A stretch of DNA of 64,000 nucleotides, taken from assembly GCA_023412215.1 (NCBI GenBank), contig JAEYNX010000014.1, forward strand, positions 186,001 to 250,000, given 5' to 3'. The position numbers were made by a program, and so were the translations under genes. Origin of the DNA: Bacillota bacterium. Its GTDB lineage: Bacteria; Bacillota; Clostridia; Oscillospirales; Ruminococcaceae. Of the stretch, positions 16,516 through 24,587 are shown piece by piece (position 1 is the first letter of the stretch; each line of letters starts with the position of its first letter). The notes beneath the pieces are model-generated. The model had not been told where the DNA came from, did no database searches, and saw only the letters and a program-made list of their open reading frames with translations.

Positions 16516-17004
16516 TTGAAACCACAATCATTACGCGCGGATGATTGCGCAGAAGAAGTTATTAAGTTCTACGCCAATACGGTATACCGCCTTGCTTTTG
16601 CCCGAACGGGAACAAAATGTGATGCCGATGAAGTATTTCAGGAGGTATTCCTGCGATATGTCAACCGACAATCTGCCTTTGAGAATGAAGAGCATCGAAA
16701 AGCTTGGTTGATTAGAGTAACCATCAACTGTTGTAATAAGTTATGGGATTCTGCATGGAAAAGAAAAATCGTACCTTTGACGGAAACCATACCTTTTGAA
16801 GCAAAAGAGGATCTGGACCTTTATAACGAACTGCAGCGATTACCCAAAAAGTACCGTGAGGTTATTCACTTGTTTTACTACGAAGATATGTCGCTTGAAG
16901 AAATCAGCCAAGTATTAAACCGTAAAAATTCCACTGTCAGAACACAGCTCACCCGTGCAAGGGTACTGCTCAAAAATATGATAAAGGAGGATTATGATGT
17001 TTAG
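16516..17004 (+). CDS. ECF-type RNA polymerase sigma factor
   Basis: 162 residues. Region 2 (EEVIKFYANTVYRLAFART...DADEVFQEVFLRYV) and region 4 (LPKKYREVIHLFYYEDMSLEEISQVL...STVRTQLTRAR) are clear and no other domain is present. It directs transcription of an envelope or stress regulon. TTG 16516 is taken as start because AGGAGG lies 9 bases upstream. The next gene overlaps it by 11 bp and encodes a membrane DUF4179 protein, the usual anti-sigma arrangement. This pair is visibly richer in A and T than the neighbouring genes, which may indicate transfer. Confidence 0.9.
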   Translation: MKPQSLRADDCAEEVIKFYANTVYRLAFARTGTKCDADEVFQEVFLRYVNRQSAFENEEHRKAWLIRVTINCCNKLWDSAWKRKIVPLTETIPFEAKEDLDLYNELQRLPKKYREVIHLFYYEDMSLEEISQVLNRKNSTVRTQLTRARVLLKNMIKEDYDV

Positions 17005-18040
17005 AAAAAGATATAAAGATATGTTTGAGCAAGTCCATCCAAGCGATGAATTACTTTACGGCGTTTTGAAATCAGCCAATACAAGCTACAAAAAAAAGAA
17101 TAATATTACCGCATTCTTTCGTAAGCCTGCGACAGCCGTCATAGTACTGTGTATTTGTATGCCTCTTGCTATTCCAGTACTTTCGGCAACGGTAAACCCC
17201 ATCTATCAACTGATGTATATGGTTTCTCCGAGTATCGCTCAATTCTTCATGCCTGTACAAAAATCCGATGAGGTTAACGGTATAAAGATGGAGGTCGTAT
17301 CGGCTTTTATCCACGATAATGCCGCCGAAATATATATAACGATGCAGGATTTAACAGGAGACCGCATAGACAGCACAACCGATTTATATGATAGTTACGA
17401 CATAAACCGTCCATTTGACAGCACTGCTTTTTGTCAGCTTGTTGATTACAATGAAAAGGCAAAAACCGCAACCTTTTTGATTTCTATTACTCAATGGAGA
17501 AACCAAAGGATAATGGGTGATAAAATTACCTTTTCCGTAAAAGAATTTTTAAGTCACAAGAAGAATTATAAAGATATCAGGATTCCGGTAGACCTTTCAT
17601 CGGTGACCGCCGCAAAAGCCACTCAAAAGGTGTCCTCAACAGGAGGCGGCGGAAAAGATTATAAAAAGTATGTGGATGAAGATGAATCAACGGTTCTTAC
17701 ACCCTCAACACCAATGGACGGTTTCCCTGTAGACGGTGTTGACTTGACCGCCATAGGCTATATCGGTAACATGCTCCATATACAAGTGGCACTGAATGAT
17801 CGGCCAGAAAGAGACACCCATGGCTCTTTAAATTTAAAAGATATCAACGGCAATATAGTGAACTGTAATTATACTATTTACTTTGTAAATCAATACGAAC
17901 AGCCGGGCAGAGTTGACTATTGCGAGTATGTTTTTGATATTCCTCAGGATGATATTGGAAACTACTCTCTTTATGGAGACTTTGTTACGTCCGGTATGAT
18001 AACGAAAGGAAACTGGAGGGTTACATTTCCTTTGGAGTAA
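16994..18040 (+). CDS. DUF4179-type membrane protein, probable anti-sigma factor
   Basis: 348 residues. A basic cytoplasmic N-terminus of about 45 residues is followed by one transmembrane helix (about residues 46-66, TAVIVLCICMPLAIPVLSAT) and a large extracytoplasmic region. The context (11-bp overlap with an ECF sigma gene, AAGGAGG ribosome binding site inside it) and the layout match DUF4179 proteins that sequester or regulate their partner sigma factor. The N-terminal 40 residues would contact the sigma factor. The signal sensed by the outer domain is unknown. Confidence 0.8.
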   Translation: MMFRKRYKDMFEQVHPSDELLYGVLKSANTSYKKKNNITAFFRKPATAVIVLCICMPLAIPVLSATVNPIYQLMYMVSPSIAQFFMPVQKSDEVNGIKMEVVSAFIHDNAAEIYITMQDLTGDRIDSTTDLYDSYDINRPFDSTAFCQLVDYNEKAKTATFLISITQWRNQRIMGDKITFSVKEFLSHKKNYKDIRIPVDLSSVTAAKATQKVSSTGGGGKDYKKYVDEDESTVLTPSTPMDGFPVDGVDLTAIGYIGNMLHIQVALNDRPERDTHGSLNLKDINGNIVNCNYTIYFVNQYEQPGRVDYCEYVFDIPQDDIGNYSLYGDFVTSGMITKGNWRVTFPLE

Positions 18041-18098
18041 GCGAAATGATCCGTTAGGTCAATTAGCAAAAACGCTTTATTTCGTTACATTGGAGAAA

Positions 18099-18122
18099 GC
18101 GGCAGGCGTAAACGCCTGCCGC
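18099..18122. terminator. Terminator between convergent genes
   Basis: Perfect 10-bp stem GCGGCAGGCG/CGCCTGCCGC with a 4-nt loop between the DUF4179 gene and the convergent YfjL-like gene; the T tail is weak in both directions. Confidence 0.6.
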
Positions 18123-18124
18123 AA

Positions 18125-18877
18125 CTATTTCTTGTCGTTCAGTTCAATAGTGTGCTGGTGGTTCTTTATAAGTATCGCAAGCTCACCTACATTAGCCGTA
18201 ATGCTGTGCGCAGGGAAATCCTCCAAATACAGATCGTCCCCGCTGCCCGGCTTCGCGTCTTCGGGAAGAGGTTCTTCAAGCTGCAACGTGTACCGGTCTA
18301 TCGTTATATCCTTGCTCAGCATCAGCTGATGCAGCTCCAGCAGCAGGGTGGCCATCTGCTCCTCATCGCGTATGTCACTTAGAATCCACACAACAAGCGA
18401 AAGCTTCAGCGGCATTTCATCCAGATTCAGCGGTTTGTCGGGCGTCAGCAGTACGGTATTACCGACTAGGTCGCCGAGGATGAGCGTTGTTTTGTGGGGG
18501 TACTCTTTTAAGATAATATCCTCCACCAACTGATTAAAATCTTCATTCAGGCGGCGGTAGGTTGTAAAGTGGTTGGCTACCTCATAAGGGTAATCGTCGC
18601 TGACCTTTCCCCCGCTGTACGATATATAAAAGCTGGTATCCTCACTGCTTTTCGCCTGCACATGGCAGCCGTATGCGTTGTTTTTAAAGTTATAGCCTAC
18701 CTCCGACAAGGTTAAATCCAGCGTTGGATAGGCTTCGGCGGCATAAGCCTTTATCCTCCCCGAGGCGATAAAGGCCGAAACAGGATTACCCGTAAAGGCA
18801 TTCACAAAAAGAAAGACCAACACCCCAAAGGCGGCGATAATCAGTATGGTGATGATATGAGAAACCTTTATCTTCAT
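18125..18877 (-). CDS. Membrane-anchored protein of unknown function (YfjL-like)
   Basis: 250 residues. One N-terminal transmembrane helix (about 8-28) and an extracytoplasmic domain starting TGNPVSAFIASGRIKAYAAEAYP, with YNFKNNAYGCHV and DTSFYISYSGG. These segments are reminiscent of Bacillus YfjL-type proteins, whose role is unknown. No enzymatic motif is visible. The ribosome binding site is weak. It is separated from the upstream hydrolase gene by about 125 bp. Confidence 0.6.
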   Translation of the reverse strand: MKIKVSHIITILIIAAFGVLVFLFVNAFTGNPVSAFIASGRIKAYAAEAYPTLDLTLSEVGYNFKNNAYGCHVQAKSSEDTSFYISYSGGKVSDDYPYEVANHFTTYRRLNEDFNQLVEDIILKEYPHKTTLILGDLVGNTVLLTPDKPLNLDEMPLKLSLVVWILSDIRDEEQMATLLLELHQLMLSKDITIDRYTLQLEEPLPEDAKPGSGDDLYLEDFPAHSITANVGELAILIKNHQHTIELNDKK

Positions 18878-19002
18878 GTCGGTACCCGCAGTTCTGTTGT
18901 AATCATTAAGTCACTTTCTGCAATGCACGCCTTAGCAAGCAGCGCATAAGCTTCGGAAGTCGGAGCATCAAAGCAGGATAGGTGTATGCAGATATTCCTT
19001 TT

Positions 19003-19962
19003 TTAACCGAAGTGCTTCTTTAAAAAGCCCAGCACCGCGCCGGAAAACTCGGTATCCTCTGCCGGATGATCAAAATAGCGTTCATAGCAGATAAAATGCT
19101 CGTCGCCCTTGCGGATGAAGGTTTCCACCGTATCGGGCGCTTTCGCCATCAGCCGCTCGAAGTTTGCGTACGGCACCTGAGAATCCCCGGTGGAGTGCAT
19201 GAGCAGCGCGGGCCTGCCGTTTAACCTTTGTATCTCCTCCAACGGGTTGATTTTAAGCTTATCAAAGCCATATTCGATGCCTGAGTAACCCCATACAAAC
19301 GGCTTTTGTATCGCCACTAAAAAGGCGGGGGCACCCATGCTCGCCATCATATCGCAGAACTCGTCGGGCCACGAGGAATAAGCGGAGCAGCTGATGACTC
19401 CGTCAATCTCGGGAATCTCGCCGATGGCGTTGAGAGCCGTGGCAGCACCCATCGAGGTGCCCCACGCAATCACCGGCAGGCCCTGATACGCCGCCTGCTC
19501 TTGGATGTAGGCAACGCCGGCCTTTACGTCGAGGTACTCGTACATGCCAAGGCAGATTTTGTCGCCCTCGCTGTCGCCGTGGGCGCGCATCTCCACCAGC
19601 ACCGAGGCATAGCCGTTCTCCCGCAGCATCTTGGCATAGCCGAAAAACGCGGTGACCGACGGGTTATGGATGCCCGAGACGAGAACCACAACGCCTTTCG
19701 GCGCCTCGGCCGCAACTTCCCACGCCGCAAGCGAGAAGCCGTCCTCCGTTTCAAGGGAAAGCGGGGTGGCCGTAACCCCGTATTCCTCCGCGGAATAGGC
19801 CTCCACATCGGCGTGCAGCTTTATCATATCGTGCATGATGAGCGGCGGGATAACCGAAAAGGTAATAAGGGTTGTCACAACCAGCACAGCCAGTATAATC
19901 AGTATGACCCGTTTGGGAGAAACCCTCTTTTTGACGGCCTTCTGCGCAACTACAGTATCCAC
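19003..19962 (-). CDS. Membrane-anchored alpha/beta hydrolase
   Basis: 319 residues. A positively charged start and one transmembrane helix (about 18-40) anchor a hydrolase domain. Motifs: VVLVSGIHNPS (oxyanion region), nucleophile WGTSMGAAT (Ser about 170), Asp in STGDSQVPY and His in KGDEHFICYE. Such proteins are often annotated as peptidase S9-like or acyl hydrolases of the YqkD group; the substrate is unknown. GTG 19962 is the start, with GGAGGAG just upstream. Confidence 0.83.
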   Translation of the reverse strand: MDTVVAQKAVKKRVSPKRVILIILAVLVVTTLITFSVIPPLIMHDMIKLHADVEAYSAEEYGVTATPLSLETEDGFSLAAWEVAAEAPKGVVVLVSGIHNPSVTAFFGYAKMLRENGYASVLVEMRAHGDSEGDKICLGMYEYLDVKAGVAYIQEQAAYQGLPVIAWGTSMGAATALNAIGEIPEIDGVISCSAYSSWPDEFCDMMASMGAPAFLVAIQKPFVWGYSGIEYGFDKLKINPLEEIQRLNGRPALLMHSTGDSQVPYANFERLMAKAPDTVETFIRKGDEHFICYERYFDHPAEDTEFSGAVLGFLKKHFG

Positions 19963-20077
19963 GCTGTCTCCTCCTCAGTATATCGTCGGTTTTCATTGGG
20001 CGTATTGCCCTCTGTCATCTTCGCCTGGGCTGCCGTGATGGTCCTGACACAATAAAACACCGTCATGCCGGTCTATA

Positions 20078-22129
20078 TCAATCGTCTGCATCCGCCAGTT
20101 CACTCGGCCGCTGCGCTCTGGATTTTACCAGCTCTCGCTCGGCGGGTGAAAGCTCAAACACGTCCATGATCAGGGCGTCGATCTGCTCGATCAGTATCCC
20201 GCGCAGGGCGGCGTTGGGGGCGGCTATCACCTCATCCACCAGACGGCAGGCCTTTTGATAGATGGCCTTGTCCGCAAGCGGGATGGGGATATCTTCGATG
20301 TGGCTGCGCAGCACCTTCACCGACTGAAACTTGTTGGTAAAATAAAAGTGCGCCGCCGAGCTGTTGAGCACCGCAAGAACGTACTTGATGGGGATATCGG
20401 TAAACCGTGGGATGAGGATGTTGCAGCTGTTGAGCGACAGGGTCTGCTTGTCGTCGTAGGCAAAGCAGAGCGACGACGACACAAACTTATAGATGAGCTT
20501 TTCGGGGGCGCGGTAGTAATGCTCGGGCGCCACCTGCTGAAAGCGCTTGGGGTCAAACCGCAGATACCTTGCGGGCTGGGCGTAGGTGTAGGCGTAAATC
20601 TCGGTGCCGCGCAGCACCGGCTCCATCTCTTTATAACGGCGGTCCTTTAAAAATAGGCGGTTATTGCCCGTGACGATGCCCAGCGCAAAATCGGCGTTGT
20701 TAAAAAGCTTCATCACGTCGCACTTTTCATCCAGCTTTACAATAAGGTCGTTCTCCTCATCCCGCACCGAGAAGTTGAAGATGGTGGATTGCTTAAGGCG
20801 CGCGGGCGAAACAAAGTAGGGCGCGCCACCGTTTTCTACCTCTATGGGCGGCGGCACAGGCGCCTTGCCCTTGCGCAGCGTCACCGAGATGGTAGGGGCG
20901 TATACCTTATCGAAGATATTGCGCCAGTACTTCACCTTGATGATGTCGCAGTTCTTGGCCACAAAAGCGCGCAGGCGGTCATGCGCCATCACGTTTAAGA
21001 ACGACTGCGGCAGCACGTAGCACACCATGCCGCCCTCTTTGCAGGTTTGTATGGCCTTGAGCAGGAACACGGCGAACGACTCCACATAGCAGAGGTTTGC
21101 GAGCGTATAACGCTCCCGTATGCGATCCTCATACGTCCTGTCATAAGCGCTGCCCCACGGGGGGTTGGAGATGATGATGTCGAACGAACCATCCTCAAAA
21201 TCAAACAGGCTGTCGGTGACCTTAAGATTCTTATACAGCACCCCCGTATCGCTTAAACGAGCGGCGAGGGTGAGGTTGACCCTCGCAAGGCAGATGCTCA
21301 CGGGGTCGATATCCGCCGCAAACAGGTGCTTTTCGATTACCTCTTGGGTACTTTGCTCGGCGCGACGCTCCCATAATATCTGAAAGATATTCATGATAAA
21401 GTTGCCGGTGCCACAGCAGGGGTCCAGGATGCGCCCATTTTGGGGCACGCCCAGGTTTAGCAGGTAGGCCGCGCAGTCCTCGGCGATGCGCTTAGGGGTG
21501 TAGTATACCCCCTCCGTTTTGCGCTTCGCAATGCTGCTGATGGACATATACAAAAGCCCGAGGAAGTCTTCGTCCTCGATATACTCGATCTCCTCCGAAA
21601 GCGCCTGCAGCGCAAACTGTACGTCCTGACCGGTGCAGCCGCCCAGCAGCATATCGGAAATCAGGCTGCGGTACGGCCCGAGGTACCCGCTATCCGACAG
21701 GTACTCGGCCATATGTATCGGCGCGGCGCTTTGAATAAGCCCCCTGCCCGCCAACAGCTTCATGGAATATTCGGCCAAGATCATGCGCATGAGCTTTTCG
21801 CCGCCGCCGAGCAGGTCAAAGCTGGCCACGATGCGCTTTGCCGCGTCGGTGTACTCCTTTTTGGCCACATACCCCGCGGGCACCACATTGCCGGTGTGCT
21901 TGGTTTTGTTGCGGCGTCTCGTTAAGCTGTCGCTCTCGCCGTTCTGGATGCTTAAAAGCAGCCGCTCCACCTCCTTTTTGGCGAAGCAGAGCTTGCGCAC
22001 CCCTGTTTTGACGGGCTTGAGCTTGCCGTTTTTTACCCAGTTGCGCGCGGTGGCCTGCGAGATCATCAGTAAAGAGCAGGTCTGCTCAATGGTAACGACA
22101 TCTTCCGGTATAACCTTTAGTTTAATCAA
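20078..22129 (-). CDS. Stand-alone N6-adenine-type DNA methyltransferase with N-terminal HTH
   Basis: 683 residues. Residues about 10-55 form an excisionase/MerR-like helix-turn-helix (VVTIEQTCSLLMISQATARNW), then about 140 residues of helical linker, then a gamma-type methylase: motif X GVYYTP (207-212), SAM-binding motif I DPCCGTGNF (236-244), catalytic motif IV NPPW (322-325). The C-terminal third (about 430-683) looks like a TaqI-type target recognition domain, with FALGIVTGNNRLFL and an IPIPL segment. The architecture recalls C. difficile CamA and TaqI/Eco57I enzymes. No nuclease domain and no adjacent restriction gene are present. Start is TTG 22129 (no ATG available before the HTH). 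Likely an epigenetic rather than restriction enzyme. Confidence 0.85.
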   Translation of the reverse strand: MIKLKVIPEDVVTIEQTCSLLMISQATARNWVKNGKLKPVKTGVRKLCFAKKEVERLLLSIQNGESDSLTRRRNKTKHTGNVVPAGYVAKKEYTDAAKRIVASFDLLGGGEKLMRMILAEYSMKLLAGRGLIQSAAPIHMAEYLSDSGYLGPYRSLISDMLLGGCTGQDVQFALQALSEEIEYIEDEDFLGLLYMSISSIAKRKTEGVYYTPKRIAEDCAAYLLNLGVPQNGRILDPCCGTGNFIMNIFQILWERRAEQSTQEVIEKHLFAADIDPVSICLARVNLTLAARLSDTGVLYKNLKVTDSLFDFEDGSFDIIISNPPWGSAYDRTYEDRIRERYTLANLCYVESFAVFLLKAIQTCKEGGMVCYVLPQSFLNVMAHDRLRAFVAKNCDIIKVKYWRNIFDKVYAPTISVTLRKGKAPVPPPIEVENGGAPYFVSPARLKQSTIFNFSVRDEENDLIVKLDEKCDVMKLFNNADFALGIVTGNNRLFLKDRRYKEMEPVLRGTEIYAYTYAQPARYLRFDPKRFQQVAPEHYYRAPEKLIYKFVSSSLCFAYDDKQTLSLNSCNILIPRFTDIPIKYVLAVLNSSAAHFYFTNKFQSVKVLRSHIEDIPIPLADKAIYQKACRLVDEVIAAPNAALRGILIEQIDALIMDVFELSPAERELVKSRAQRPSELADADD

Positions 22130-22149
22130 ACGACATCCAGCCTTTCAAA

Positions 22150-22290
22150 TGACATCGCACCTAAGCGCAGAATACTTGCGTATTGAGCGGCAATCGGCGG
22201 TTAACGGCCGCCCATGCCGGTCTGTATAACGGTATGTTTGAAATGCGCTTTAACCCCATTTCAAATGGTTTATAAATACTATGTAATAAT
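22150..22290 (+). repeat. Dispersed palindromic repeat, family B (degenerate copy)
   Basis: Shows the family order GCAGAATAC...GTATTGAGCGGCA, GGCGG...GCCG, TATAACGGTATGTTTGAAA and a terminal TTTCAAATGG, comparable with the copy at 28858. Weak copy. Confidence 0.45.
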
Positions 22291-22319
22291 ACCATATATT
22301 TATATTTTCCGCTACTGTA

Positions 22320-22349
22320 AAAAGGGCAGGCTGGTAAGCCTGCCCTTTT
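22320..22349 (-). terminator. Terminator of HD-domain gene
   Basis: 13-bp perfect stem AAAAGGGCAGGCT/AGCCTGCCCTTTT, loop GGTA, with T-rich 3' arm on both strands. Confidence 0.85.
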
Positions 22350-22362
22350 ACTCTTCTACAAT

Positions 22363-22947
22363 TTACTTGTGCCGCACGGTGGAGGTTCCCTGCTCGCGCA
22401 GGTAGGTGGATTCAAGGTCTGCCAGATGCAGCTTGACGGCCAGCGGGTATTTCTCGAACGCGCCGCTTACGCCGAAGCTGCCGCCCTTCACCGACTCGTC
22501 AAAGCCGCCCATGTGCCAGCGTATCGCGATCGCCTCGGCGGGCTTTAAACGCAAAAAACGCTCGATCAAAAACACCGACTTCTCGCCGTGCCCGTAGGGG
22601 TAGGCGTCCTCGATGGTGTAGTAGGGCACCGGCTCCCACTGGCCCTTTTCGTTCTTCACGTTGCGGGTGGCGGTTTTATAAAACTGCGCCTTGCACAGGT
22701 CGTGCAGCAGGCCGCAGATGGCAAAGCTCTCGGGGTTATCGGTTTCTTCGCTAAAGTGCTTCTCCATCATCACCTTATACACACTCACACTGTGCTGCAC
22801 CAGACCGTTTTCGCAGGCGCAGTGGTACTTGGTGCTTGCGGGTGCAGTGAAAAAATCGGTGGTTTCAAGCCACTTGAGCAGCTCCGCACCGCCCTCGCGC
22901 GTGATGTTCTGCGTATAGATATCCATGAATTCCTGTTTATAAGACAT
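22363..22947 (-). CDS. HD-domain phosphohydrolase
   Basis: 194 residues. The metal ligands of the HD superfamily are visible: H52 in LVQHSVSV, H82-D83 in GLLHDLCK, the HGEKSV segment (a later His) and IRWHMGGFD, plus a downstream Asp in HLADLEST. Predicted cytoplasmic metal-dependent phosphohydrolase acting on a nucleotide or similar; exact substrate unknown. GGAGG precedes ATG 22947. Its neighbours do not define a pathway. Confidence 0.83.
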   Translation of the reverse strand: MSYKQEFMDIYTQNITREGGAELLKWLETTDFFTAPASTKYHCACENGLVQHSVSVYKVMMEKHFSEETDNPESFAICGLLHDLCKAQFYKTATRNVKNEKGQWEPVPYYTIEDAYPYGHGEKSVFLIERFLRLKPAEAIAIRWHMGGFDESVKGGSFGVSGAFEKYPLAVKLHLADLESTYLREQGTSTVRHK

Positions 22948-23045
22948 ACTTGTCCTCCGCCCGGCCGCAAGCCGGTAGTTATGTATATTGATATTGACCT
23001 TTCCCCGCCGCAGGGCGGGCGGATCAGTGTCACTAGGGTATATTA

Positions 23046-23145
23046 TCGTCCATTCCCGCCGGTTGCCCCACAGGGGTGAGGCGGGTGGACATAAATATAT
23101 AATAAGCGCTCCGAGGCTATCATATTTTATAGGGCTTATGCGCTT
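23046..23145. repeat. Dispersed hairpin repeat, family A, copy 1
   Basis: 100 bp that match copy 2 at 23181 in 97 of 100 positions. The first half folds as GTCCA-CCCGCC-CCCC/GGGG-GGCGGG-TGGAC; the second half begins AATAAGCGC and ends GCGCTT, another stem. No coding capacity. Confidence 0.85.
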
Positions 23146-23146
23146 T

Positions 23147-23180
23147 TTGTATCATAAACGTAGTCACGTTTATGATACAA
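23147..23180. repeat. Perfect 15-bp hairpin joining the two family A copies
   Basis: TTGTATCATAAACGT pairs with ACGTTTATGATACAA around the loop AGTC. A variant of the same hairpin (ATCATAAACG/CGTTTATGAT) precedes copy 3 at 26552-26577, so it belongs to the repeat unit. Confidence 0.8.
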
Positions 23181-23280
23181 TCGTCCATTCCCGCCGGTTA
23201 CCCCACAGGGGCGAGGCGGGTGGACATAAATATATAATAAGCGCTCCGAGGCTACCATATTTTATAGGGCTTATGCGCTT
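23181..23280. repeat. Dispersed hairpin repeat, family A, copy 2
   Basis: Second 100-bp copy. Its end (GCGCTTATTATA) is complementary to the TATAATAAGCGC internal sequence, giving a closing stem that copy 1 has lost. Confidence 0.85.
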
Positions 23281-23424
23281 ATTATAGCACATCTTGGCGG
23301 CACGCGCCATGCAGGATTAGAGTAAAACAAGTGATTTGGCTTCGCCCTGTGTTTTAAAGTTGCATTCTCCCGTAGCTCGGGTGTAAAATAGCACTAAAAG
23401 CGACGAAAGGCACGGACGGTAAGC

Positions 23425-23901
23425 ATGAGTGAAACAGCAAAAACCAATGCCATGCGCATCCTTGACAGCGCGAACCTGCCGTACAAGATACATACCTACG
23501 AGGCGGGCGACGCCATAGACGGGGTATCGGTAGCCCGCAAGATCGGCATGGATGTGTCCACGGTTTATAAAACCCTGGTGACCCAAGGGAAAAGCGGCGG
23601 TTATTTTGTGTTTGTGCTGCCGGTAAATAAAGAACTGGACCTTAAAAAGGCCGCCAAGGCTGTGGGCGAAAAAGCGGTTGAGATGATTCCCGTAAAGGAT
23701 ATCAACAAGGTGACCGGCTATATACGCGGCGGCTGCAGCCCTGTGGGCATGAAGAAGCAGTACCCCACCGTTATTCAGGAGGAGGCGCTGCTGCTCGACG
23801 CTTTTACGGTAAGCGGCGGCAAGATCGGAGTGCAGGTGGAGCTTTCACCCTCGGCGCTGTGCGACTTTTTAGGCGCGACCTTTGTCGACATTATTCTATA
23901 A
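23425..23901 (+). CDS. ybaK: Cys-tRNA(Pro)/Cys-tRNA(Cys) deacylase, YbaK/EbsC type
   Basis: 158 residues, a single YbaK domain. Characteristic segments are YKTLVTQGKSGGYFVFVLPVNKELDLKK (with the catalytic-site Lys), the VTGYIRGGCSPVGMKKQYPT loop and the C-terminal GGKIGVQVELSP. It hydrolyses mischarged Cys-tRNA(Pro) as a trans-editing factor. ATG 23425 is chosen by frame; the ribosome binding site upstream is weak. It stands alone between repeat families A and B. Confidence 0.92.
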   Translation: MSETAKTNAMRILDSANLPYKIHTYEAGDAIDGVSVARKIGMDVSTVYKTLVTQGKSGGYFVFVLPVNKELDLKKAAKAVGEKAVEMIPVKDINKVTGYIRGGCSPVGMKKQYPTVIQEEALLLDAFTVSGGKIGVQVELSPSALCDFLGATFVDIIL

Positions 23902-23902
23902 T

Positions 23903-24036
23903 ACCAATTCTCCCTTTAAAAAGCGATAAAATCGCTTTTTAAACCCCCGCCAAGGCGGGGGACAACAACGCAAAGCGTTGTTGCAGAATGAGTATTGCAC
24001 AACATCGGCGACTAAAGGTCTCATGATTAGTATAAA
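23903..24036 (+). repeat. Dispersed palindromic repeat, family B
   Basis: Starts ATACCAATTCT and ends GATTAGTATAAA, with internal hairpins AAAGCGAT...ATCGCTTT, CCCCCGCC/GGCGGGGG and CAACAACGC/GCGTTGTTG, then GCAGAATGAGTATTG. It lies between the convergent ybaK and mscL genes. Confidence 0.75.
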
Positions 24037-24037
24037 C

Positions 24038-24484
24038 CTACTTCTTCTTGAGCAGGTCCCGTATCTCGGAGAGCAGCTCGGCCTCGGGGGTAAGCGCCGG
24101 TTTTTTCGGCTCCGCAGGCTTGGGCTCCTCCTTTTTTCTTCTGAAGCGGTTCATGAGCTTTACCATAAAGAAAACGACGAGCGCGATGAGCAAAAAGTCT
24201 ACAATCTTTTGCAAAAACATGCCGTAGTTAATCAGCACCTCGGCTCCGCCGTTGATGGCGGGCAGCGGGTAGGAAAGCTCTGAAAACTTGATGCCGCTGA
24301 TAAAATAGCCGATGACCGGCATCAGGATGTCGTTGACCAGCGAGTTTACGATGGCGGTAAAGGCGCTGCCGACGATAATGCCGACAGCCATATCCACCAC
24401 GTTGCCGCGCGAGATAAACTCCTTAAACTCCCCGACAATCCTGCCGTTTTTCTGGATGGTCTCCTTCGCTTTGTTCATATCCAT
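24038..24484 (-). CDS. mscL: Large-conductance mechanosensitive channel MscL
   Basis: 148 residues. The N-terminal amphipathic helix and first transmembrane helix are recognisable (GEFKEFISRGNVVDMAVGIIVGSAFTAIVNSLVNDI, given here only as landmarks FISRGNVVDMAVG and AFTAIVNSL), then a periplasmic-side loop, the second helix (LLIALVVFFMVKLMNRF) and a charged cytoplasmic C-terminal bundle with Pro-Ala-rich linker. It opens under membrane tension to release solutes during osmotic downshock. ATG 24484 is preferred over the frame start at 24532 because AAAGGAG lies 9 bases upstream. Confidence 0.95.
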   Translation of the reverse strand: MDMNKAKETIQKNGRIVGEFKEFISRGNVVDMAVGIIVGSAFTAIVNSLVNDILMPVIGYFISGIKFSELSYPLPAINGGAEVLINYGMFLQKIVDFLLIALVVFFMVKLMNRFRRKKEEPKPAEPKKPALTPEAELLSEIRDLLKKK

Positions 24485-24539
24485 AAGGCAAAACTCCTTT
24501 AAAGTCTTTATGATATGACAACATTCTACCATAATAACG

Positions 24540-24566
24540 CCGCAGGGGCAATCGCCCCCGCGGCTG
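24540..24566 (-). terminator. Hairpin after the ABC importer operon
   Basis: GCCGCAGGGGC/GCCCCCGCGGC-type stem between the ATPase gene and mscL; the following minus-strand bases (GTTATTATGG) are only weakly T-rich. Confidence 0.5.
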
Positions 24567-24587
24567 AAACTTTATCGTTGCGTTTAA

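Noticed and set aside
23046..23280. Possible CRISPR array
   Set aside because: Only two direct copies of 100 bp with a 35-bp palindromic joint; no short regular repeats or unique spacers, and no cas gene.
22988..23287. 99-aa ORF across the repeats
   Set aside because: It is the translation of the two family A repeats; the doubled peptide follows the DNA repeat and has no start signal.
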